A DNA stretch of 15,803 bases from CAG-217 sp963638105 (GTDB lineage: Bacteria; Bacillota; Clostridia; Oscillospirales; Acutalibacteraceae). The DNA lies in the NCBI GenBank assembly GCA_963638105.1, contig CAVHPP010000031.1:1-15803 (forward strand), written 5' to 3'. Shown piece by piece: positions 6,735 to 14,342 of the stretch. The position numbers and the translations under genes are program-made. Numbering within the stretch: the stretch's first letter is position 1; every line of letters begins with the position of its first letter. Under the pieces are notes generated by a model. The model saw only the letters and a program-made list of their open reading frames with translations, had not been told where the DNA came from and searched no databases.

Positions 6735-7598
6735 ATGTTCAAAAAATGCAGCAGTCTGCTGCTGGCTTTAGTGCTGATCACCGTGCTGTTTACCGGCTGC
6801 CGAGGCAATGCAAAAAATGAGAACCAAACCGGCGATCCGGGCACCAGTACCACCTCTGCCACCACTGCTACCAAAACGGCGGATACCACCGTGCGCCCCA
6901 CCAATGTGGGCAGTCGCAGTTACAGCAAGGAAAAGGTGGTGTGGGGGCCGGGCAACATTACCGACCACGCCAGACCCCAGGAGCCGGAGCGGCTGCAAAA
7001 GCAGTTTGGCGCGCTGGGCGCTCGCTTTTTGCTGGACAATAAAAAGCAGTTGTGCCTGACCTTTGACGAGGGGTATGAGAACGGCTACACCGGCAAGATA
7101 CTGGACACGCTAAAGGAGAAGCAAGTGCGGGCGATATTCTTTGTGACCTATGACTTTGCCAGCCAAAACCCGGCGCTGATCAAGCGGATGATTGCCGAGG
7201 GGCATGTGGTGGGCAACCACACCTATCGCCATCTAACCATGGACGAGGTGACCCGGGCGGCAGCCACAGAGGAAATCACCGTGCTGCACCGGTATATGGA
7301 GAAGAACTATCAGTACAAGATGACTTACTTCCGCTTTCCCAAGGGGGAGTTTAGCGAGGACACGCTGGCGCTGGCTCAGGAACTGGGCTATAAGAGTATC
7401 TTTTGGAGCTTTGCCTATGCAGATTGGGATACCCAAAATGTGGCGGAACCGGCCACCGCGCTGCAAAAGGTGACAGAGAGCACCCACCCGGGCGCCATCT
7501 TCCTGCTTCACGCCGTCAGTCCCACCAATGCGGAGATTTTAGGCCAGGTCATTGACAGTATCCGCAGCCAGGGCTATACCTTTACCACAGCATTATAG
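6735..7598 (+). CDS. pdaA: PdaA-like polysaccharide deacetylase lipoprotein (spore-cortex type)
   Basis: The 287-residue protein starts MFKKC with a lipoprotein signal ending LFTGC (C22), then a Thr/Ser/Ala-rich linker to about residue 60. The NodB-type domain has TFDEGYENGYTG (109-120), NHTYRH (161-166) with the metal histidines, RFPKGEF (200-206), FAYADWDT (226-233) and LLHAVS (257-262). The TFDxGYENG form marks the PdaA branch, which removes acetyl groups from muramic acid so that the muramic delta-lactam of spore cortex can form and spores can germinate. The residue after the first Asp is Glu, not the usual Asp; that is also seen in PdaA relatives. The ATG at 6735 is chosen because AGGGGAG lies 6-7 bases upstream, whereas an earlier ATG at 6684 has none. 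No convincing sporulation promoter was found upstream. Confidence 0.8.
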   Translation: MFKKCSSLLLALVLITVLFTGCRGNAKNENQTGDPGTSTTSATTATKTADTTVRPTNVGSRSYSKEKVVWGPGNITDHARPQEPERLQKQFGALGARFLLDNKKQLCLTFDEGYENGYTGKILDTLKEKQVRAIFFVTYDFASQNPALIKRMIAEGHVVGNHTYRHLTMDEVTRAAATEEITVLHRYMEKNYQYKMTYFRFPKGEFSEDTLALAQELGYKSIFWSFAYADWDTQNVAEPATALQKVTESTHPGAIFLLHAVSPTNAEILGQVIDSIRSQGYTFTTAL

Positions 7599-7673
7599 TA
7601 AAAAGCAGACAGCGTTCGGTGAACGGCCCCGGATTGTGCAGACAGTACAAAAACAGCCTGCTTGGCAGAAGAA

Positions 7674-7775
7674 TTAGATTTTAAGCAAAACAGGGTAAAA
7701 CAGGGGACGGTTTCCTGTTTTATATTCAATCAGCTTTTTCTCATAGTCTTTTGTATGTCTGTATTTCCGTGGCAT
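7674..7775 (-). pseudogene. Transposase-like 5' fragment interrupted by a REP-like motif
   Basis: On the minus strand AGGAGG followed by TTTTGTT and ATG (7775) opens a frame MPRKYRHTKDYEKKLIEY, which resembles the start of helix-turn-helix transposase proteins of IS3-type elements (a recalled resemblance, not a search). After 18 codons the frame enters a REP copy and ends at a TAA (7674) after 33 codons. The AGGAGG is also part of the strong hairpin at 7783-7819. The fragment is therefore a stub, most likely left when the REP element landed in or replaced the rest of the gene. Confidence 0.4.
7697..7721 (+). repeat. REP-like motif, copy 1
   Basis: The arms AAAACAGG (7697-7704) and CCTGTTTT (7714-7721) enclose the core GGACGG. 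The full motif is AAAACAGGGGACGGTTTCCT followed by GTTTT. It has the same orientation as copy 3. A partial duplicate (CAAAACAGGG) precedes it at 7687-7695. Confidence 0.75.
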
Positions 7776-7782
7776 AACAAAA

Positions 7783-7819
7783 CCTCCTATGGTAGTTTTT
7801 TTAATTCTACCATAGGAGG
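7783..7819. terminator. Perfect 13-bp hairpin with a T-run, possibly an IS end
   Basis: CCTCCTATGGTAG (7783-7795) and CTACCATAGGAGG (7807-7819) are perfect reverse complements around an 11-base T-rich loop, and CTGTTTTTTC follows on the plus strand. It can stop transcription coming from pdaA. A second hairpin, GTCCGT-T5-ACGGAC, follows at 7834-7850. Together with the transposase-like start, these could be the left end of a decayed insertion sequence. Confidence 0.65.
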
Positions 7820-7886
7820 CTGTTTTTTCTATTGTCCGTTTTTTACGGACTTGTTCAGATGATTCGATGGCTGCTTTTGCTTGGTT

Positions 7887-8465
7887 TTAATTCGGTTTGC
7901 TTTTACGATACAAGGAACCGTCCCCTGTTCTATATGTTATAAAATCGTTAAGTTCTTTGATGTGTTCTTTGTCGCTTTTCAAAATAAATGTATTATCATT
8001 TTCAGCTTCAGGAGCATTTTCAATAACACAAACAGAGCGCTCCCTAAAATAGCGGTCTGATTTAGATTGAAAATTTATACCATTAATAAAATCGCTCAAT
8101 AAATCCTGTTTTTGCTTTTTAGTCAGAATAATGATTTTTCTTGTTTCATATATTGTTGAAGTCCAATCATTTACTAGATCGCTTAATATTTTTTCTTCGG
8201 ATAAATCAGCACATATTTGCGGATATCTGCGAATGTAAAACTTTTTAGAATCTCCTGCATTATAATAAGGATTAAACTGTTTTATATCTTTGCATATTTC
8301 ATCAATATTATCTGGTAAACCGGAAGCATAATACAACTTCGCATTATTATCGAAAAAACAGTTTATTATACTGTCAACAATTTTACAACTGTAATCATCA
8401 ACTGAAGAAATTGTGATTATATTGTTTGTATAATCACAATTTAAAGAAAAAATGTGATTATTCAT
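7887..8465 (-). CDS. Unrecognised AT-rich gene bracketed by REP motifs
   Basis: No family is recognised. The product is about 192 residues, mixed alpha/beta in appearance, rich in Asn, Asp, Ile and Lys, with no signal peptide or membrane segment and five cysteines that form no zinc pattern. Its AT content is far above its neighbours, which suggests recent transfer. The ATG at 8465 is chosen because a G5 AAAG purine block lies 7 bases upstream; an ATG at 8492 lies at the edge of a REP copy and has no ribosome site. The last 13 codons, from RTGDGSLY on, are encoded by REP copy 2 and beyond, so the native C-terminus was probably replaced. A good promoter lies at 8587-8615. Confidence 0.6.
   Translation of the reverse strand: MNNHIFSLNCDYTNNIITISSVDDYSCKIVDSIINCFFDNNAKLYYASGLPDNIDEICKDIKQFNPYYNAGDSKKFYIRRYPQICADLSEEKILSDLVNDWTSTIYETRKIIILTKKQKQDLLSDFINGINFQSKSDRYFRERSVCVIENAPEAENDNTFILKSDKEHIKELNDFITYRTGDGSLYRKSKPN
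7910..7929 (-). repeat. REP-like motif, copy 2 (inverted, inside the gene end)
   Basis: ACAAGGAACCGTCCCCTGTT on the plus strand is the reverse complement of the copy 1/3 core. It lies in frame in the 3' end of the unrecognised gene and encodes RTGDGSLY. Copy 1 and copy 2 face each other across about 190 bp. Confidence 0.75.
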
Positions 8466-8491
8466 TTTCTTTCCCCCATCTCCGACTAACA

Positions 8492-8518
8492 TAAAACAGG
8501 GGACGGTTCCCTGTTTTA
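8492..8518 (+). repeat. REP-like motif, copy 3, perfect 10-bp arms
   Basis: TAAAACAGGG (8492-8501) and CCCTGTTTTA (8509-8518) pair perfectly around GACGGTT. It lies in the predicted 5' leader of the unrecognised gene, about 26 bases before its start. Such conserved-core palindromes are spread by REP-associated IS200-type (RAYT) transposases in many bacteria; no such gene is in the window. Confidence 0.78.
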
Positions 8519-8586
8519 CACTTTTCTCATATTTCTCATACGCCCTATCTCACAGATAGCAAAACAAATACAGAGTTTACGGTTCT

Positions 8587-8615
8587 ATTGTAACAGATAA
8601 ATGGTATTCTGTAAA
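8587..8615 (-). promoter_or_regulatory. Sigma-A-type promoter for the unrecognised REP-bracketed gene
   Basis: On the minus strand TTTACA (8615-8610), 17 bases, then TACAAT (8592-8587): five of six matches in each box. The leader would run about 115 bases and contain the CTATCT/AGATAG dyad (8545-8559) and REP copy 3. Confidence 0.6.
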
Positions 8616-8633
8616 GCTAATTCAAAAGAGCAG

Positions 8634-8665
8634 AAAAAAGGCCCCTCGCATCTTGCGAAGAGCCT
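8634..8665 (-). terminator. Second, imperfect terminator after recG
   Basis: The arms 8639-8650 and 8654-8665 pair at 10 of 12 positions around TCT, with a T6 run on the minus strand (8634-8639). It lies beyond the main recG terminator, with REP copy 4 between them, and may act as a backup. Confidence 0.5.
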
Positions 8666-8681
8666 TTGTCAAGCCCGCAAG

Positions 8682-8700
8682 ACAAGGAACCGTCCCCTGT
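8682..8700 (-). repeat. REP-like motif, copy 4 (inverted)
   Basis: ACAAGGAACCGTCCCCTGT matches copy 2 over 19 bases. It faces copy 3 across about 160 bp and sits between the two minus-strand terminators. Confidence 0.75.
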
Positions 8701-8703
8701 GCT

Positions 8704-8737
8704 AAAAAAGCAGGCGGTGATTGCAATCACTGCCTGC
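8704..8737 (-). terminator. Main terminator of the ymdB-recG operon
   Basis: Bases 8710-8737 form a nearly perfect palindrome of 14-bp arms (one G-U pair, centre TTGCAA) and the minus strand continues into T6 (8709-8704). It starts 7 bases after the recG stop codon. Confidence 0.88.
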
Positions 8738-8744
8738 TTGATTC

Positions 8745-10769
8745 TTATGTGGTGCTGCGACGGAACAGATCCTCCGTTTCCGTCAGCAGGGGCTGATTTT
8801 CCGGTTTGTCCAGATTGGGGTCGTCGGCCAAAATGGTGTCTGCACAGTCTCGGCACAGGCGCAGGGTGTCCATATCCTCCACCATATCTGCCAGTCGCAG
8901 CTCCGGCAGACCGTGCTGTCGCTTGCCAAAGAAGTCGCCGGGGCCGCGCAGCCGCAGGTCCTCGTCGGCGATCTGGAAGCCGTCGCTGTATTTTTTCATG
9001 GTCAGCAGCCGCTGGCGGGCGGTATCGCCCTTGGCGTCGCTGACCAGTATGCAGTAGCTTTTGGCGCTGCCCCGGCCAATGCGCCCGCGCAGCTGGTGCA
9101 GCTGGGACAGGCCGAACCGCTCGGCGTTCTCCACGATCATCACTGTGGCGTTGGGCACATCTACGCCCACTTCCACCACCGTGGTGGCTACCAGTACCTG
9201 CACATCGCCCCGGGCAAAGGCCTGCATCACCGCGTCCTTTTGTTTGGGGGTCATTTTGCCGTGGAGCAGCCCTAAGTTGTAGCCAAACAGCTCCGTTTCG
9301 CTTAGCTGGGCGGCGTAGGCGGTGGCGGCTTTCATCTCGCTTTCGCCCTCGTCTACCAGCGGGCAGACGATATAGCCCTGCTCGCCTCGATCCAGCGCCG
9401 CGCGGAGGAAGCGAAAGATCCGGGCGTGGTAGGCGGAGGTGACCACATCGGTGCGGATCTCCTGCCGCCCGGGGGGCAACTCGTCCAGTACGGATATGTC
9501 CAAATCACCGTAGATCATCATGGCCAGAGTGCGGGGAATGGGCGTGGCACTCATGACCAAGGTGTGCACTTCTTCACCTTTCATGGCCAAATCCGCTCGC
9601 TGCTGCACCCCAAAGCGGTGCTGCTCATCGGTGATTACCAGCCCCAGGTTGGCGAATTCCACATCATTTTGGATCAGCGCGTGGGTGCCCACCGCAATGT
9701 GTATGTTGCCCTCCAGCAGATCCGCCTTAATTTGCCGCTTCTCCTTGGCGGTGCAGGCGCCGGTGAGCAGGCACAGGCGAATGTCCGTACCTGCAAAGAA
9801 TTTTTGCAGTGTGGCGTAGTGCTGGGTGGCCAGAATTTCCGTAGGCGCCATCAGGGCGCACTGGTAGCCGTTTTGCACCATGGTGTCCAGCAGCGCGGCA
9901 GCCACGGCGGTTTTGCCGCTGCCCACATCCCCTTGCAGCAGTCGGTTCATAGGATAGCCGCTTTGCAGATCGGCAATGCACTGGGCCACTGCCCGGCTCT
10001 GGGCGCCGGTAAGGGTAAAGGGCAGACGGGCCGCAAAGGCAGCGGTGCAGTCCTTTTCAATGATCCGGGTGGTGGGGGTGCGCTTGCGCCCCTTAAGTTT
10101 TTTCAATCCGACAGTCAGGGTCAGCAGTTCTTCAAAAATCAGTCGGTGCCGGGCTGCTTCCAGCGCTTTTGCATTTGGCGGAAAGTGAATGTGGCGCACG
10201 GCCGTGTCCAGATCCTCCAGACCGTATTTTTCCCGCAGGGCGGGGGACAGGGTGTCCGGCAGCGGCGCCATGTGCGCCAGGGCGTAGTCTACCGCCTTGG
10301 CGATCAGGTTGGCGTTCAGGCTGCCGGTTTGGGTGTAAATGGGGTGGATCCGCCGGGCAGTGAGCGGTTCAATCCTGGGCGCGCTCATCTGCACGGTGGT
10401 GAAGTTGCGCTCTACCTTGCCCAGCAGCAGGTAGTCCTGGTACATACGCAGCTTTTCTGCCAGGAATTTGGTGTTGAACAGGGTCACATGGATCAAAGTC
10501 TCCCCATCGGTAAAATCCGCTTTGTAGAGGGTCATGCCCTTGCGGATCAGGTGGGTGCGCATGGGGGTCACCATGGTGGCCTGCACGCACACGGTTGTAC
10601 CCTCCGGCGCCCGGGCGGCAGGGGTGGTCACGCTCCAGTCCTCATAGGTGCGGGGATAATAGCGCACCAGGTCCCCTACGACAAATAGACCCAGCTTATG
10701 AAAAAGCCGGGCTCTTTTGTCGCCAACACCTTTCAGGTATTGAATATCGCGTTCTAAAAACTGGTCCAT
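8745..10769 (-). CDS. recG: ATP-dependent DNA helicase RecG
   Basis: RecG remodels stalled replication forks and Holliday junctions. The protein has the N-terminal wedge/OB region (LKGVGDKRARLFHKLG near 12-27, YYPRTYEDW near 37-45), the Walker A GDVGSGKT (280-287), the RecG-type DEQH box (381-384), SATPIPRT (407-414), and the helicase C half with VVEVGVDVPNATVMI and QLRGRIGRG, ending with LRGPGDFFG. The length of about 674 is usual. The ATG at 10769 follows the fakA TGA (10773-10771) after one base; a TTG at 10778, overlapping that stop, is an alternative that adds three residues. No good Shine-Dalgarno sequence is seen, so translational coupling to fakA is likely. The yloU-yloV-recG order is also known from Bacillus. 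Confidence 0.97.
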   Translation of the reverse strand: MDQFLERDIQYLKGVGDKRARLFHKLGLFVVGDLVRYYPRTYEDWSVTTPAARAPEGTTVCVQATMVTPMRTHLIRKGMTLYKADFTDGETLIHVTLFNTKFLAEKLRMYQDYLLLGKVERNFTTVQMSAPRIEPLTARRIHPIYTQTGSLNANLIAKAVDYALAHMAPLPDTLSPALREKYGLEDLDTAVRHIHFPPNAKALEAARHRLIFEELLTLTVGLKKLKGRKRTPTTRIIEKDCTAAFAARLPFTLTGAQSRAVAQCIADLQSGYPMNRLLQGDVGSGKTAVAAALLDTMVQNGYQCALMAPTEILATQHYATLQKFFAGTDIRLCLLTGACTAKEKRQIKADLLEGNIHIAVGTHALIQNDVEFANLGLVITDEQHRFGVQQRADLAMKGEEVHTLVMSATPIPRTLAMMIYGDLDISVLDELPPGRQEIRTDVVTSAYHARIFRFLRAALDRGEQGYIVCPLVDEGESEMKAATAYAAQLSETELFGYNLGLLHGKMTPKQKDAVMQAFARGDVQVLVATTVVEVGVDVPNATVMIVENAERFGLSQLHQLRGRIGRGSAKSYCILVSDAKGDTARQRLLTMKKYSDGFQIADEDLRLRGPGDFFGKRQHGLPELRLADMVEDMDTLRLCRDCADTILADDPNLDKPENQPLLTETEDLFRRSTT

Positions 10770-10770
10770 A

Positions 10771-12435
10771 TCATTCAACAGAAAGCAGGAAGTAGTAGAT
10801 GGGCTGGCCGCCGTCTACAATGCTGATCTCCATATCGCTGCCGTATTTTTCGCTCAGGCGGTTTTCCAGTTCCCGGGCCTGTTCCTCGGTGGCGTCTGCA
10901 CCGTAGATCAGGGTCACCAGGGCATGCTCGCCCCGCTTAAACAGCTTGTCAACAGTCTTAAAGGCAATGTCTACAATGTCATCGCCCAGGAATTTGATTT
11001 TGCTGCCGCACATACCCATAATTTCCCCTTGCTTTATGGGGCGCCCGTCCAGCTCGCTGTCCCGGGCGGCAAAGGTGACAGAGCCGGTCTCCACATGGGC
11101 GGCGGCGTCCATCATGGCCATCTGATTGTCGTCGGCAGACTGGGTTTCGTCAAACACCAGCATGGCGCTGATCCCCTGGGGAATGGTCTTGGTTTGCAGC
11201 ACCCGCACCTGACGGTCTTTGGCCAGGGGAATGGCCTGCTCGGCAGCCATAATAATGTTTTTATTATTGGGCAGCACAAACACCGTCTTGGCCGGGGTGG
11301 CCATAATGGCGTTCAAAATGTCGTCGGTGGACGGGTTCATGGTCTGCCCGCCGCTGACCACCGTGTCGGCGCCAATGTCGGTAAACAGCTCCTTTAACCC
11401 CTCGCCGGCGCATACGGCCACAAAGCCGTAGTCATTCTCCGGCTGCACTACGGTGGGCTGGGGCGGTGTATCGCCCTGCTTTACGCCCTCCTCCGCATTG
11501 CGGTGCTGGTAGCGCATATTGTCGATCTTAATATTGATCAGCTGACCGTATTTCAGCGCAGCCTGGATCACGTCGCCGGGGCAGTTGGAGTGCACATGCA
11601 CCTTGATAATATCGCTGTCGTCCACCACCACAACGCAGTCACCGATGGACTCCAGGTACGCCCGCAGCCGCAGCGGGTCCTGCTGAGGAGCGTGGCGGTC
11701 TTTTTCAATCAAAAATTCCGAGCAGTAGCCAAATTCAATCTCACCGGAGGCGGCGGCCACGGTGCTTTTGTCCGGGGTTTGTACCGGTGTAACGGCGCTG
11801 CCGGCAATGGGCTGCACCACGGTACCTTTTTCAAGCACGGCGCCCATACCCTGAAAAATCAGCACCAAACCCTGCCCGCCGGCGTCTACCACGCCGGCCT
11901 TTTTCAGCACCGGCAGCTGTTCCGGTGTCTTTGCCAGGGCTTCCTCTGCGGCGGACATGGCTGCGCAGCACACGGTCCAGGCGTCGTTGTTGGAGGCAGC
12001 AATCTGCTCCGCTGCTTCCGCCGCCTTGCGGATCACCGTCAGAATGGTGCCCTCCGTAGGCTTCATCACCGCTTTATAGGCTGCGTCTACGCCCTTGCGA
12101 AAGGCAGCGGCCACGGCAGCGCCGTCCGCTTCTTCCATGCCGCGCAGCGCCTTGGAAAAGCCGCGGAAAATCAGCGAAAGAATTACGCCGGAGTTGCCCC
12201 GGGCGCCCCGCAGCAGGGCAGAGGCGCAGCGGGCAGAGGCTTCCTCCACCGTGCAGTTCTCCGGCAGCACTGCCATTTCCTTGGCGGCAGCGCCGATCGT
12301 CATACTCATATTTGTACCGGTGTCGCCGTCCGGCACCGGAAAAATGTTTAGTGCGTCTACGGCCTGGCGGTTGTTGGCAATATTGTTTGAGCCGGAGATG
12401 ACCCCGTCCCGGAACATAAGTCCTGTTATCATCAT
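10771..12435 (-). CDS. fakA: Fatty acid kinase catalytic subunit FakA (YloV, DAK2/DhaL family)
   Basis: FakA phosphorylates fatty acids carried by FakB (DegV) proteins so that they can enter phospholipid synthesis. The N-terminal DhaL-like domain (about 1-200) has NIFPVPDGDTGTNMS (about 30-44), which binds ADP and magnesium, and GNSGVILS further on. The central part has KVHVHSNCPGDVI, and the C-terminal domain has the GETMNPST-type motif GGQTMNPSTDDIL with LPNNKNIIMAA. The length of 554 fits. The ATG at 12435 is chosen because GGGAG lies 8 bases upstream; an ATG at 12450 has none and would overlap that ribosome site. No FakB gene is in the window. It follows the Asp23 gene closely. Confidence 0.92.
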   Translation of the reverse strand: MMITGLMFRDGVISGSNNIANNRQAVDALNIFPVPDGDTGTNMSMTIGAAAKEMAVLPENCTVEEASARCASALLRGARGNSGVILSLIFRGFSKALRGMEEADGAAVAAAFRKGVDAAYKAVMKPTEGTILTVIRKAAEAAEQIAASNNDAWTVCCAAMSAAEEALAKTPEQLPVLKKAGVVDAGGQGLVLIFQGMGAVLEKGTVVQPIAGSAVTPVQTPDKSTVAAASGEIEFGYCSEFLIEKDRHAPQQDPLRLRAYLESIGDCVVVVDDSDIIKVHVHSNCPGDVIQAALKYGQLINIKIDNMRYQHRNAEEGVKQGDTPPQPTVVQPENDYGFVAVCAGEGLKELFTDIGADTVVSGGQTMNPSTDDILNAIMATPAKTVFVLPNNKNIIMAAEQAIPLAKDRQVRVLQTKTIPQGISAMLVFDETQSADDNQMAMMDAAAHVETGSVTFAARDSELDGRPIKQGEIMGMCGSKIKFLGDDIVDIAFKTVDKLFKRGEHALVTLIYGADATEEQARELENRLSEKYGSDMEISIVDGGQPIYYFLLSVE

Positions 12436-12457
12436 GTGATGTTCTCCCATTCTATGG

Positions 12458-12817
12458 TTAGTTCAGTGCGTCCACATACACATTGACGGTGTTGACCTTC
12501 AGGTCCGTGGCTTCCTCCACCGTGTAGCGCACCTTGTTGATGATGCTGTCCACAATGGCAGTGATGTTGACACCGTAAGAGACGGAGATGTGCAGCTCAA
12601 TCTGCAACTGACCGTCCACGCTCTTGACGGACACGCCCTGGTTGAATTTTTCGCCGGTGGCCTTGCTCTTGATAGCGCTGACGATGGACTCGTAAGCACT
12701 GCCGTTGACCATACCGGTCACGCCAAAGCAGGACTGGGCGGCCCGCCCCACAAGGGTGGCAAAATAGGCGTTGGTGATTTCAATGTATCCGTTTGGATTT
12801 TCAAATTTAATCATCAA
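12458..12817 (-). CDS. Asp23/Gls24 family protein (YloU-like)
   Basis: The 119-residue protein covers the Asp23/Gls24 domain: GYIEITNAYFATLVGRAA near the start, CFGVTGM, and a C-terminal VKSVDGQLQIELHISVSYGV with a VNVYVDAL end. In staphylococci such proteins form a membrane-bound cell-wall-related layer; the YloU type sits before fakA in many Firmicutes and has no known biochemistry. GGAGG lies 8 bases before the ATG. The short gap to fakA (22 bases to its chosen start) shows they are in one operon. Confidence 0.9.
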   Translation of the reverse strand: MMIKFENPNGYIEITNAYFATLVGRAAQSCFGVTGMVNGSAYESIVSAIKSKATGEKFNQGVSVKSVDGQLQIELHISVSYGVNITAIVDSIINKVRYTVEEATDLKVNTVNVYVDALN

Positions 12818-12839
12818 TATATCCTCCGTGATTTATTGC

Positions 12840-12855
12840 AAACGCCGGGGCGTTT
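12840..12855 (-). terminator. Weak hairpin after the solute-binding protein stop
   Basis: AAACGCC (12840-12846) and GGCGTTT (12849-12855) are 7-bp arms with a two-base centre directly beside the stop codon. There is no minus-strand T-run, so at most it is partial, perhaps for RNA processing or stability between the two halves of the operon. Confidence 0.35.
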
Positions 12856-14340
12856 TTATCCAAAATACCAGTCTTCTATATTGGCAAAGAAGTTGCCGTA
12901 CTGCCCCTGAATATCGCCTCGCAGGGACTTGGAGTAGCAGATCATGCCCTTGCGGTACACCAGGGGGGCAAAGGGCATTTCCTCGCTGAAGGAGAGCATG
13001 AATTTGCCCAGCTCCGTCTTGCCGGCGGTGTAGTCCCGGTACAGGGCGGCAGTGCTGCCCTTGTCTTGGCTGATGCCGTAGCGGGCGGCGCCGTCGGTAC
13101 TGAAGAAGGGATAAAGGCACATATCGTTTTGCAGCTTGACCTCGCCGATATAGAGATCATAGTTTAAATTTTTAATTCGTGCCTTGTAGTCGCTGAATTT
13201 GCTCACTTGCAGCTGTACGGTAAAGCCTACCGCTTCCAGCGCCGTCTTAATCTGATTGGCGGCGGCCAGCCGGTTGTCGTTCTTATTGACCAGCAGGGTG
13301 ATCTTTAAGGCGCTGTCGCTGACTTTGGACAGGGCGATCTGCTGCTTGGCGGCTGCCGCGTCTGCTGCTTCTGCAAACAGGCGGGTGCTGGCTGCCAGTC
13401 CGAAGGCGGGGTTATATACGCTGCGGGCAGCGGTGGCGTAGCCGGCATAGGCGCTCTTAGCCAGCGCGTTGCGGTCTACCGCCAGGCTCACGGCCTTGCG
13501 CAAATGGGCGTTTGCAAAGGCGCCGGATCTGTTGTTAAAGCCGACATACACCAAGTTGTTTTGATTGATCTGCTTTTTGGTGGCGGTCATTCGCTTGGCG
13601 CTGTTCTCGGACAGATCCCGATAGGCATAGGTGATGTTGCCGATATTCACAGCATTGTCAATGGAGTCTGCCGCCGCAATGTTCACCAGATGAATGGTGG
13701 TAATGTGGGGGTTAAAGTCGGCGGTCACGTTGGCCGCCAACACCGGACCGTTCTGGGTGGATTTGTAGCGGTAGCGACCGCTGCCGATGGGATACTTGCC
13801 CTTGGCATTTGCCTTGGCAATGGGGAAGGTTAGCAGATTTTGCCCGTAAGGGGAGGGGTGGCGCAGGGTAAACACCACGGTGTTGTTGTCCTCTGCCGTG
13901 GCGGAGCGAATCCCTTGCAGCGCGCTGCCGTAGGCGGGGGAGTTCTTGGCCTGCTCAAAGCTGTATACCACATCTGCGACGGTGAGCGCCGATTTGTCCG
14001 AGAAAGTCAGACCGCTGGGCACGATCACCTTGAGGGTGGTGCTGTCTGTGAATTCATAGCCGGTGGCCAGGTTGGGTTGGGCAGTATAGCTGCCGTCCAG
14101 GTCAAACAGACTCTCAAATACCAGATCCGCCAGCACCTGATTGTTTTGGGTCTCGGCGGCAAAGGGGTCCAAGCTGTCCGACTGGGTATAGCTTAGTTTG
14201 AAATTGTCATTGTCTGTGGCAAAGGTGGTTTGAACCTTTGCGGTGGTCTCTGTTTGGCCGGTGGTGCCTTTGGTGCAGGCCGAAAAGAGGGTGGCGGTCA
14301 GCACCAGCGCCAGCAAAAGAGCAAAACTTCTCTTGCCCAT
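12856..14340 (-). CDS. ABC transporter substrate-binding lipoprotein, family 5 (peptide/nickel type)
   Basis: The 494-residue protein has a lipoprotein signal ending LFSAC (C22), then a Thr-rich linker and the SBP_bac_5 fold. Typical parts are DSLDPF and LVFESLFDLDGSYTAQPNLATGYEF, the block VIVPSGLTFSDKSALTVADVVYSFE, the later LRKAVSLAVDRNALAK, and the C-terminal domain. Such proteins hand oligopeptides or other ligands to DppBCDF/OppBCDF-type permeases. No permease or ATPase gene is in the window, so this is an orphan or works with a remote transporter; its ligand is unknown. The AGGAGGT ribosome site overlaps the ymdB stop codon and lies 5 bases before the ATG. Confidence 0.87.
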   Translation of the reverse strand: MGKRSFALLLALVLTATLFSACTKGTTGQTETTAKVQTTFATDNDNFKLSYTQSDSLDPFAAETQNNQVLADLVFESLFDLDGSYTAQPNLATGYEFTDSTTLKVIVPSGLTFSDKSALTVADVVYSFEQAKNSPAYGSALQGIRSATAEDNNTVVFTLRHPSPYGQNLLTFPIAKANAKGKYPIGSGRYRYKSTQNGPVLAANVTADFNPHITTIHLVNIAAADSIDNAVNIGNITYAYRDLSENSAKRMTATKKQINQNNLVYVGFNNRSGAFANAHLRKAVSLAVDRNALAKSAYAGYATAARSVYNPAFGLAASTRLFAEAADAAAAKQQIALSKVSDSALKITLLVNKNDNRLAAANQIKTALEAVGFTVQLQVSKFSDYKARIKNLNYDLYIGEVKLQNDMCLYPFFSTDGAARYGISQDKGSTAALYRDYTAGKTELGKFMLSFSEEMPFAPLVYRKGMICYSKSLRGDIQGQYGNFFANIEDWYFG

Positions 14341-14342
14341 GG

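Noticed and set aside
7697..8700. CRISPR array from the repeated GGGGACGGTTCC motif
   Set aside because: Only four copies, in both orientations and at irregular spacing of 160-560 bp; this is a REP pattern.
9426..10688. Long plus-strand open frame opposite recG
   Set aside because: Same reasons: a shadow of the recG codon pattern with no recognisable domain.
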